From an uncultured Eubacteriales bacterium (GTDB taxonomy: Bacteria; Bacillota; Clostridia; Oscillospirales; Acutalibacteraceae): a DNA stretch of 5,740 nucleotides. Under the pieces are notes generated by a model that worked only from the letters and a program-made list of their open reading frames with translations, searched no databases and was not told where the DNA came from. This document shows, piece by piece, positions 1 through 5,047 of this stretch. Each line of letters begins with the position of its first letter. The stretch's first letter is position 1. The position numbers and the translations under genes were made by a program. The DNA lies in NCBI GenBank assembly GCA_934615635.1, contig CAKTTT010000152.1, forward strand, positions 1 to 5,740, written 5' to 3'.

Positions 1-181
1 TGAGACCGTCCAGCGAATCGGTCACGCCGGACAGCACCAGTACGCCGAAGGACCAATAGAGCAGCTCCGGCCGCTTTTCGCTCATCAGATACAGCGTGGC
101 GAACACCGGCAGCAGCAGCAGCCGAAATATGGACAGGGCATTGGGGATCGTCATCTTCAATTCCACGTTGAGTACTTTCAT
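1..181 (-). CDS. CDP-alcohol phosphatidyltransferase family protein, N-terminal part (cut by window edge)
   Basis: Enzymes of this family are integral membrane proteins that move a phosphatidyl group from a CDP-activated lipid to an alcohol acceptor. The bacterial members are mainly phosphatidylglycerophosphate synthase (PgsA) and related cardiolipin or phosphatidylserine synthases. The 60 visible residues contain the typical opening IPNALSIFRLLLLPVF (12-27), the end of a first membrane segment, then a second hydrophobic stretch running into TDSLDG (54-59). That is the start of the metal-binding motif DxxDGxxARxxxxxxxxGxxxDxxxD, and its remainder lies outside the window. I start at the ATG at 181, which has GGGAAGG about 9 nt upstream. 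An in-frame ATG at 154 has a weaker site but gives an N-terminus closer in length to known PgsA proteins. The gene lies 77 bp after the CvpA gene in the same direction and may be co-transcribed. PgsA is a reasonable guess, but 60 residues cannot fix the acceptor alcohol. Confidence 0.8.
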   Translation of the reverse strand, partial: MKVLNVELKMTIPNALSIFRLLLLPVFATLYLMSEKRPELLYWSFGVLVLSGVTDSLDGL

Positions 182-258
182 CTTATCAGGCCTTCCCGTG
201 TCCTCGCGACCGCATCGCGGAAACACCTCGTTTCATGCTTCTGTTACCAATCCAGCCG

Positions 259-1005
259 TTATCCCGTGGAGGAGGTGAACGTCCGGAGGATATCCTTCAA
301 TACGTCTGCCAGAGGATTGCGCTCCGCCACCCAGCGGACCAGCATGGTGTCATGGATATCCTGATTGGTTATCCATGCATCACCGGAAGAGGATGCGGCG
401 ATCATCTGCACCACCGTCACCGCGACGAATACCAGCACCACGCCCTCCGCCACGCCGACTATCGCGCCGAGGCCGCCGTCCATCTGCCGCAGAATCGGCA
501 GCTTGAACACCTTGCTGATCAGGTTCGCTACCAGGGCCACCAAAAGGATCAGCAAAAGAAAAATGAGGAAAAAGCACAGTGTCCTCAGCAGCGCCACCGC
601 CACCGGACGGATGACCACTTCAACCACCGAACGGGCGATATCCTCCACCGAACCGTCCAGGGATTCCTTGACGCCGCCAATAATCTGTTCCGGTGTTCCG
701 AGACCGTACGCCTCCAGCGCATTGAGCACCGGGCCCGGCAGCTTATCCAATGCCGCCTCAATGCCGGCGGCAACCGCCGCGGTATCAGTGGAAGTCATTT
801 GCGAGGCGATAACCTCCTGGAGCTTATCGCCGGCGAAGGCGTCAAAAATCCCGCTGGCCAGCGGGAGACTGGCTACGCTAGCGATAACGACCGCCAGCAC
901 ACAGCCTACCAGCTTGATGACCGCTTTCACAAAGCCTCGTCGATAGCCGATATAAACTGCCAGCAGAAGTATCAGAATGACCGCAATGTCCAACATATAG
1001 GCCAC
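259..1005 (-). CDS. CvpA family membrane protein (canonical copy)
   Basis: The 248-residue protein fits the CvpA family, membrane proteins named after a gene needed for colicin V production in E. coli. Their biochemical role is still not well defined. It opens with LDIAVILILLLAVYIGYRRGF (5-25), a membrane helix followed by the family's GxxxGF-like turn, and a second helix at 29-48. A long hydrophilic, partly amphipathic stretch (50-130) precedes a third helix (136-162). A fourth helix follows the glycine-rich DGGLGAIVGVAEG (176-188), typical of the family. The C-terminus carries AERNPL (227-232), which echoes the other CvpA-like protein in this window. I take the start as GTG at 1005 because GGGAGGG lies 8 nt upstream; the ATG three codons later would leave 17 nt. 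The gene probably begins a new transcription unit, since a terminator-like hairpin lies upstream. The family call is firm, the function is unknown. Confidence 0.88.
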   Translation of the reverse strand: MAYMLDIAVILILLLAVYIGYRRGFVKAVIKLVGCVLAVVIASVASLPLASGIFDAFAGDKLQEVIASQMTSTDTAAVAAGIEAALDKLPGPVLNALEAYGLGTPEQIIGGVKESLDGSVEDIARSVVEVVIRPVAVALLRTLCFFLIFLLLILLVALVANLISKVFKLPILRQMDGGLGAIVGVAEGVVLVFVAVTVVQMIAASSSGDAWITNQDIHDTMLVRWVAERNPLADVLKDILRTFTSSTG

Positions 1006-1013
1006 AGGTCATG

Positions 1014-1020
1014 CCCTCCC
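1014..1020 (-). promoter_or_regulatory. Shine-Dalgarno site deciding the GTG start of the CvpA gene
   Basis: The minus strand reads GGGAGGG, 8 nt before the GTG at 1005. The same site is 17 nt from the in-frame ATG at 996-994, which is too far. This favours GTG as the start codon and a protein beginning (V/M)AYMLD. An ATG at 1013 lies only next to the site and is out of frame with the gene. Confidence 0.7.
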
Positions 1021-1042
1021 ATCTTGTATGGTGTGCTTTTCC

Positions 1043-1057
1043 CCGTATAATATACGG
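1043..1057. promoter_or_regulatory. 15-bp palindrome CCGTATAATATACGG, possible operator/-10 region
   Basis: Two 7-bp arms, CCGTATA and TATACGG, are perfect inverted repeats around a single central base. The AT-rich core stands out in GC-rich surroundings and lies about 40 bp upstream of the CvpA start at 1005. On the minus strand it contains TATATT and TATTAT, possible -10 boxes for that gene, but I see no convincing -35 element 16-18 bp upstream. On the plus strand it contains a perfect TATAAT with a poor TTGTAT 16 bp upstream. The position fits a promoter that overlaps a repressor or activator site, but no regulator can be named. Confidence 0.4.
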
Positions 1058-1112
1058 TGCCGAGCCTTGCCGCGGGTCTGCGGGAGCATGGCTTTTTCTT
1101 CCCATTTTGTTG

Positions 1113-1134
1113 AAAAAAGCCCAAGTGTTTGGCT
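1113..1134 (-). terminator. Probable intrinsic terminator after the ecf-truA-cvpA unit
   Basis: Read on the minus strand, AGCCAA pairs with TTGGGCT around an ACAC loop, giving a six-pair stem with one bulged G. Six consecutive T residues follow directly, the first of them closing the stem. This is a short but reasonable rho-independent terminator. It lies about 160 bp after the stop of the first CvpA-like gene and overlaps the end of the second direct-repeat copy. It would separate the ecfA2-to-cvpA unit from the downstream CvpA gene. The bulge and short stem suggest it may leak. Confidence 0.5.
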
Positions 1135-1191
1135 CTCAGCAAACCCGAAAACACAGCCGCCATAATTCCCCTTATATGCTATTCCGGGCTT
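1125..1191 (-). repeat. Diverged direct repeat, copy 2 (terminator-proximal)
   Basis: On the minus strand this copy shares a run of blocks with the copy at 1212-1278: AGCCCGGA, GCATATA, GGGGAA, GGCTGTGT, CGG, TTTGC and AAAC, in the same order. Spacing is the same apart from a 1-bp indel near the end, and by eye about two thirds of positions match. The period is 87 bp. The hairpin at the distal end is weaker than in the other copy (GTTTG/CAAAC only), and part of it is shared with the terminator-like stem. Non-coding; nature unknown. Confidence 0.7.
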
Positions 1192-1211
1192 ACGACATGT
1201 CACCCGGTTCG

Positions 1212-1278
1212 GCGGTTTGCCGTCTGGCAAACCGGGGACACAGCCCCTCTGCTTCCCCATATATGCCGCTCCGGGCTG
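1212..1278 (-). repeat. Diverged direct repeat, copy 1 (next to the cvpA-like stop codon)
   Basis: This is the better-structured copy of the 87-bp-period pair. Its distal part holds a perfect 9-bp hairpin, CGGTTTGCC-GTCT-GGCAAACCG in plus-strand sense (1213-1234). It also holds most of a longer inverted repeat whose arms GGACACAGCCC and GGGCTGTGTCC lie at 1236-1246 and 1273-1283. It starts about 20 bp after the stop codon of the first CvpA-like gene, so on the minus strand it would be transcribed as 3' untranslated RNA. An open frame crosses both copies, but differences fall at all codon positions, so this looks like a DNA- or RNA-level element and not a protein. Confidence 0.7.
1213..1234. 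other. Perfect 9-bp stem with 4-nt loop
   Basis: CGGTTTGCC (1213-1221) and GGCAAACCG (1226-1234) are exact inverted repeats around GTCT. No T-run follows on either strand, so it is not an intrinsic terminator by itself. A competing pairing is possible between CCCGGTT (1203-1209) and AACCGGG (1230-1236), so two exclusive structures could form. It may stabilise the 3' end of the upstream mRNA or be the core of a repeat element. Confidence 0.6.
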
Positions 1279-1283
1279 TGTCC
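1236..1283. other. 11-bp perfect inverted repeat with 26-bp spacer
   Basis: The arms GGACACAGCCC (1236-1246) and GGGCTGTGTCC (1273-1283) match exactly. The spacer (1247-1272) contains the conserved repeat core, TTCCCCATATATGC in plus-strand sense. The second repeat copy keeps ACACAGCC on one side but has lost the partner arm, so the long stem belongs to only one copy. It could be an RNA stem in the 3' untranslated region, or the ends of a tiny degenerate mobile element. Confidence 0.55.
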
Positions 1284-1297
1284 AGTATACCATATTT

Positions 1298-2029
1298 TCA
1301 GCTCATGCACAACAGCACAAAAGGATTGATTCTATTAAGATATTCATAAATGTAGCTTTCCCGCAGCATACGAACAGACAGCATCACCGACTCCCGCTCC
1401 AGATAGGGAACCACGGTTTCCAGCAGCACCCCCAAGGCGAAGATCATGACAACGCCGGCCGCGGCGCCGCACAAGGCGGAAACCAGCCGCCTTGCCGGAC
1501 CGGGCCTGCGGGGCGGCGGCGGCAGGTTTCCCTCCACCGCCCTGGCGATGAGATGAAACAGCACCGCCGTCAGGAGAAACAGCAGCAGAAACACCATCCC
1601 CCTGGACAACGCTCGCCCATAATCGCCGGTGATGGCCGTCAACACCGCTTCCGGCGTACCCTCCCGTTCGTACACGGCGGCCACCTCGTCGATGTCCGCT
1701 CCAAACCGCTCCACCAATTCCACAAAGGGGGCGGGCCGCTCCCGGATCATCCGCTCCAGATCCAGCCCATGCACCGTCTCCATCCCGCTGTCCTTATGAG
1801 GAGCGGAAAAGAGATCCGCCAGATCGTTCCCTGCCCGCCGCTCTACCGCAGGCCCGATCAGGGCATCCGCCACCCCTTCCTGCAGCGCGCCGCTGAGAAA
1901 AAAGGCGGTGGTCAAAGCCAGTACGGTCGCTCCCAGCGTGAGCAGGGCGCCGGAGGCGGAACGCCGAAAAAAGACGATAAATGTCACGGCCAGGAGCGCC
2001 GCGCACAACAGGTCCAGTAAAAAGCTCAT
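1298..2029 (-). CDS. Divergent CvpA-family-like membrane protein
   Basis: The 243-residue predicted integral membrane protein has four likely helices, at about 2-21, 27-46, 142-165 and 184-207. The layout matches the CvpA family: two N-terminal helices joined by a basic, Gly-containing turn (FFRRSASG, 20-27), a long hydrophilic section (50-138), then two more helices. The last helix begins with GAAAGVVMIFALG (188-200), the family's Gly/Ala-rich stretch. A Pro/Arg segment (169-180, with PPPP) separates helices three and four. The C-terminus has YEYLNRINPF (228-237), like the NP motif of the other CvpA protein here. The ATG at 2029 follows AAAGGGGAG by 6 nt, and the gene begins 25 bp after the DUF5711-like stop, so the two are probably co-transcribed. 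Sequence features are weaker than in the 259-1005 copy; a diverged paralogue is the best reading. Function unknown. Confidence 0.75.
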   Translation of the reverse strand: MSFLLDLLCAALLAVTFIVFFRRSASGALLTLGATVLALTTAFFLSGALQEGVADALIGPAVERRAGNDLADLFSAPHKDSGMETVHGLDLERMIRERPAPFVELVERFGADIDEVAAVYEREGTPEAVLTAITGDYGRALSRGMVFLLLFLLTAVLFHLIARAVEGNLPPPPRRPGPARRLVSALCGAAAGVVMIFALGVLLETVVPYLERESVMLSVRMLRESYIYEYLNRINPFVLLCMS

Positions 2030-2054
2030 GAGATGCTCCCCTTTCTCCGTCCCG

Positions 2055-3404
2055 TCACGGCCGGTATTCGGTCAGGCTGGTCAGCCCTAGCACAATCGCC
2101 CTGTCTCCCAGGCCGCAAACCATCCGCCCATCCGCCGGTATGTCCAGCTTTTGATCCCATCCCTTGCCGCCGGCATGGAGCAGCTCGCCGCCGGTCAGCA
2201 GCCAATAGCCTTCGCTCCCCGCCGGAGAAATATCCCGAAAGGAGCCCTCAAAATCCGCCGTATAGGCGACGTCGCCCGTGGAACGGACCACCAGCAACCG
2301 TCCTCCGTCGGTATTGCCGTAACGGCGCAGCACCAAGGCGGCGGAATTCTCCCCCTCCGTCATACCGATCAGTTCATATTCCGGATAGCTCTGCTTTTCA
2401 AACAGGGTGCCGGACGGGTTGACCACCCAGCAGGCGGAATCCCCTACAGCCAGCACCGTGCCGCCGTCAAAATAGATCACCCGGCACAGCATGAGATCGT
2501 TTTGCGCGTATTCCTTTATAGGCGCGTTCTCTGCGCTGCTCATGTCGAAAACCTGCAGGCTGGACCGCATGGCCCCGCCGTCGGTGCTCAGGGATACCAT
2601 GGCAACCTGCTTGCCGTCCGGGCTGACCGCCGCATCCACCACCATATGCTCCGCGCTCCGGCGGGCATACAGCCGCTTGCCCTGCTTATTATAAACCAGT
2701 ACCTCCGACATATGGCTCTGAGAGGAGCCGGTCACCAGCGTCACGTTGCCCCGCGCATCCACCGAAGCAGTGACGATCTTGTTTTCCAGCGGCTTGTCCA
2801 GCACCGTGGTGGTTTTGCCGTCTTCCGTCTTCTCATTGTTGGCGGGAACATCCAGTAGGGTGCCCGACCGGCTTTCCAAGCGAAAACGCAGACCGTCCGC
2901 CTCCGCGATCAGCAGATAGTCCCCCGCTGAACGCAGGATGGGCTTGGCATAGCCGTGGATCCGCCGATCCACTTCGCCTCCCCGGCTGTTGTATAGGATC
3001 AGCGCGTTGTCACTGAGCACGGCCAGATTGTTCTTCAGCCGGGTCATGGCGGTAATTTCGCTCCCCACAATGTCCACCGGAAAGCCCGCTCCCTTTTCGC
3101 CTCCGGAAAACTTTTCGTCCAGCCAGATCACCAAACTCTCGGGGGCCAGCGTATCCCAGTTGCGGTATACCCAAACGCCGGCGACAAAAACGACGGCGAC
3201 GATCAGCAGCCGCAGCATCACCCGCGCAAAAAAGCTCCTGCGCCGGCGTTTTTTCCGCGGAACCTCCTGCAGCGCCGGCGTTTCTTCCGGAGCGGCAGGC
3301 TCCAGCGGCTGTTGAGGCGGCTCCACGGGCTGCGGCCGCCCGGACGCCGGCCGTGGGGCTGCGGTCCTTCGCTTTTTCACGATCAGATCCTTTTTTTTCG
3401 CCAT
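2055..3404 (-). CDS. Single-pass membrane protein with predicted beta-propeller-like outer domain (DUF5711-like)
   Basis: The 449-residue protein has a short basic start (KKK, KKRR), then a Pro/Glu/Gln-rich low-complexity tail (14-49). A very basic stop-transfer patch follows (RKKRRRR, 50-56), then one hydrophobic helix (about 62-80). By the positive-inside rule the tail is cytoplasmic and residues 81-449 are outside. The outer part has repeated short beta-strand blocks such as NNLAVLSDNALILYNSRGG (125-143), GDYLLIAEADG (161-171), VSPDGKQVAMVSLSTDGG (260-277), and a late SRGG/TGG-like pattern. This suggests a beta-propeller or similar WD40/PQQ-like repeat domain, with no enzymatic motif visible. 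I recognise it as resembling the Clostridia family annotated DUF5711, but cannot confirm that without a search. AAAGGG lies about 11 nt before the ATG at 3404. It sits between truA and a CvpA-like gene, so an envelope-related role is inferred, not shown. An 8-A run covers codons 3-5. Confidence 0.75.
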   Translation of the reverse strand: MAKKKDLIVKKRRTAAPRPASGRPQPVEPPQQPLEPAAPEETPALQEVPRKKRRRRSFFARVMLRLLIVAVVFVAGVWVYRNWDTLAPESLVIWLDEKFSGGEKGAGFPVDIVGSEITAMTRLKNNLAVLSDNALILYNSRGGEVDRRIHGYAKPILRSAGDYLLIAEADGLRFRLESRSGTLLDVPANNEKTEDGKTTTVLDKPLENKIVTASVDARGNVTLVTGSSQSHMSEVLVYNKQGKRLYARRSAEHMVVDAAVSPDGKQVAMVSLSTDGGAMRSSLQVFDMSSAENAPIKEYAQNDLMLCRVIYFDGGTVLAVGDSACWVVNPSGTLFEKQSYPEYELIGMTEGENSAALVLRRYGNTDGGRLLVVRSTGDVAYTADFEGSFRDISPAGSEGYWLLTGGELLHAGGKGWDQKLDIPADGRMVCGLGDRAIVLGLTSLTEYRP

Positions 3405-3460
3405 CAGGTATCGCCCTTTCCGGAACGCGGGTTTACAAACGGATAAAATCTGCCTGCGCG

Positions 3461-4207
3461 TTATTTTTCATGGGGATAAAAGACATGATCCAGATATAGG
3501 CCGCAGGCTGGAGCGGTCGCGCCCGCCCGCTCACGGCTTCCGCTTTCCAATATGGCGGGGATGCTCCCCGCCTCCAAGCTGCCGGCCTGAAGCCCCAGCA
3601 GCGTGCCCACCATAATGCGGACCATATTATACAGGAAGCCGTCGGCCTCCACCGTGAACAGCACCATCTCGCCCCGCCGTTCCACCTCCGCCCGGCGGAC
3701 GGTGCGGATGGTTTCCTCCACCGTGCTGCCCGCCGCCTGGTGGGAGGCAAAATCATGCGTTCCCACATAAGCCGCCGCCTGTTCGTTCAAAAACGCCGCA
3801 TCCAGCGGCCGGCGGCAGTGAAGGGCCCGCCCCTCCCAAAAAGGATTCCGTTCCGGCGCGTTCCATATCCGGTAAACATACCTCTTCCCTAGCGCGGCAT
3901 ACCGGGGATGGAAATCCGCCTCCACCTCCCGGCAGCCGTATACGGCGATATCCCGGGGCAGATGGGCATTGAGCGCCTTCACCATCTTCTCTCCTCGCAG
4001 CGGGGAGGCGGTGTCGAAGGCGCAGCAGAACATCTCCGCATGTACCCCCGCATCGGTACGGCTGCATCCGGTCAGGCCCGACCGGATGCCGGTGAGCCGC
4101 TCCACCGCGTCCTGCAGCGTTTCCTGCACGGTTATGCCGTTTTTCTGCACCTGCCAGCCGTGATACCGGCTGCCGTCGTAACGCAGGGTCAGCAGCAGCC
4201 GCTGCAT
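3461..4207 (-). CDS. truA: tRNA pseudouridine(38-40) synthase TruA
   Basis: TruA converts uridine to pseudouridine at positions 38, 39 and 40 in the anticodon stem-loop of many tRNAs, acting as a cytoplasmic homodimer without cofactor. The 248-residue length is normal for the family. Visible hallmarks are the N-terminal LRYDGSRYHGWQVQ (8-21), the catalytic-Asp motif GCSRTDAGVHA (47-57, nucleophile Asp52), KRYVYRIWN (108-116, with conserved Tyr110 in the active site), FHPRYAA (99-105), EADGFLYNMVRIMVGTLL (187-204) and the C-terminal APACGLYLD (232-240). The ATG at 4207 has GGGAGG 7 nt upstream, an excellent site. The gene follows ecfT by 24 bp, the usual Firmicutes order, so co-transcription is likely. 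No key residue is missing and I see no competing assignment. Confidence 0.97.
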   Translation of the reverse strand: MQRLLLTLRYDGSRYHGWQVQKNGITVQETLQDAVERLTGIRSGLTGCSRTDAGVHAEMFCCAFDTASPLRGEKMVKALNAHLPRDIAVYGCREVEADFHPRYAALGKRYVYRIWNAPERNPFWEGRALHCRRPLDAAFLNEQAAAYVGTHDFASHQAAGSTVEETIRTVRRAEVERRGEMVLFTVEADGFLYNMVRIMVGTLLGLQAGSLEAGSIPAILESGSRERAGATAPACGLYLDHVFYPHEK

Positions 4208-4231
4208 AGGCCTTCCTCCCTTTCGGAAAAA

Positions 4232-5047
4232 CTACAATACCTTGGGAACCACGAAATTCAGCGCGATGATGAGGCCCAGCATCCCCAGGAACACCGCCAG
4301 AGACAAGACATCCCGGCGCTGAAGATGGAGCTGCTTCATCCGGGTTCGTCCCTCGCCGCCCCGATAGCAGCGGCACTCCATGGCCATGGCCAGCTCATAG
4401 GCCCGGCGGAAGGAGGAAACGAACAGCGGGATCAAAATGGGAATCAGCGCCCGAACCCGCTGCAGCAGGCTGCCGCTCTCCATATCCGCTCCCCTGGCCT
4501 TCTGGGCAGACATGATCTTGTCCGTCTCTTCGATAAGGGTGGGGATGAACCGCAGGGCGATGGTCATCATCATCGCCAGCTCATGCACATTGACGTGCAG
4601 CGCCTTTAGGGGCTTCATCAGCCGTTCCAGCGCGTCCGTCAGGGAGGTGGGCGAGGTGGTGTAGGTCAGCAGCGAGCTGCCTGCAATGAGGCAGAGGATG
4701 CGTATGGCGATGAACACCGAGTTGATCACGCCCTGCAGGGTGATGTGGATGATCCACCAGTCCACCAGCACGACCTCGCCCTTGACATAGAAAATGTTGA
4801 TGAAGGAGGTGAAAATAATCAGGGGCAGGATGGGCTTCACGCTTTTCCAGATCAGCTTGACCGGAAGGCGGGACAACGCCACGCTGACAAACAGGAAGGC
4901 GATGGCGATCCCCAGCCCCACCCAGTTCTGAGGGACAAAAACGGCCACAATGTACCCGAAGGTCAGCACCAGCTTCATCCGGGGATCCATCCGATGCAGC
5001 AGGGAATCGCCAGGGAAAAACTGGCCGATGGTGATGCCGCTAAGCAT
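4232..5047 (-). CDS. ecfT: Energy-coupling factor transporter transmembrane protein EcfT
   Basis: EcfT is the membrane scaffold of group II ECF importers. It links the ATPase pair EcfA1/EcfA2 to exchangeable substrate-binding S-components for vitamins and trace metals. The 271-residue length fits. Evidence includes the N-terminal GQFFPGDSLLHRMDPRMKL (8-26), hydrophobic segments at about 26-58, 72-88, 104-125 and 247-267, TTSPTSLTDALERLMKPL (130-147), and the cytoplasmic coupling helices carrying two ARG-type motifs. The first, KARGAD (183-188), is intact. The second reads ECRCYRGGEGR (224-234), where Ala-Arg-Gly is usual, so the key Arg is kept with Cys on both sides. The ATG at 5047 overlaps the stop of the ATPase gene by 8 bp (ATGCTTAG), suggesting translational coupling, and a G-rich Shine-Dalgarno lies just upstream. 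The substrate is unknown because no S-component gene is present here. Confidence 0.96.
   Translation of the reverse strand: MLSGITIGQFFPGDSLLHRMDPRMKLVLTFGYIVAVFVPQNWVGLGIAIAFLFVSVALSRLPVKLIWKSVKPILPLIIFTSFINIFYVKGEVVLVDWWIIHITLQGVINSVFIAIRILCLIAGSSLLTYTTSPTSLTDALERLMKPLKALHVNVHELAMMMTIALRFIPTLIEETDKIMSAQKARGADMESGSLLQRVRALIPILIPLFVSSFRRAYELAMAMECRCYRGGEGRTRMKQLHLQRRDVLSLAVFLGMLGLIIALNFVVPKVL

Noticed and set aside
205..219. Small hairpin CGCGA-CCGCA-TCGCG between the CvpA gene and the phosphatidyltransferase
   Set aside because: The stem is only 5 bp with no T-run, easily expected by chance in GC-rich sequence. No terminator is called there.
235..1050. Long plus-strand open frame of 271 codons opposite the canonical CvpA gene
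   Set aside because: The product is rich in His, Arg and Gln, with no recognisable domain. The minus strand encodes a clear CvpA protein with a good ribosome binding site, so this is an antisense shadow in GC-rich DNA.
1024..1097. Possible plus-strand promoter (TTGTAT, 16 bp, TATAAT) followed by a terminator-like stem with a T-run at 1063-1097
   Set aside because: It would make a transcript of only about 40 nt, the -35 is poor, and the stem (AGCC/GGCT and CCGC/GCGG) is broken by a large asymmetric internal loop. Not strong enough to list as an RNA gene.
1168..1264. GCATATA cores of the repeats as sporulation sigma-factor -10 boxes
   Set aside because: They resemble CATA-type -10 elements, but I found no matching -35 at the right distance in either copy, and no gene starts just downstream.
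1009..1293. Minus-strand open frame of 94 codons through the two direct repeats
   Set aside because: There is no convincing Shine-Dalgarno site. The repeat copies differ at all codon positions and in many non-conservative residues, and the frame crosses the predicted terminator and palindrome. Better explained as a non-coding repeat region.
1217..2020. Long plus-strand open frame of 267 codons opposite the divergent CvpA-like gene
   Set aside because: It has low-complexity Gln/His/Arg composition and begins inside the repeat region. The minus-strand frame has membrane helices and a proper Shine-Dalgarno site.
259..2029. A colicin or bacteriocin production locus, suggested by the CvpA name
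   Set aside because: CvpA-family proteins are widespread in bacteria without colicin. No bacteriocin precursor, immunity gene or dedicated exporter is visible here.
3908..4609. Plus-strand open frame of 233 codons across truA and ecfT
   Set aside because: It runs antisense to two confidently identified genes and its product matches nothing recognisable.
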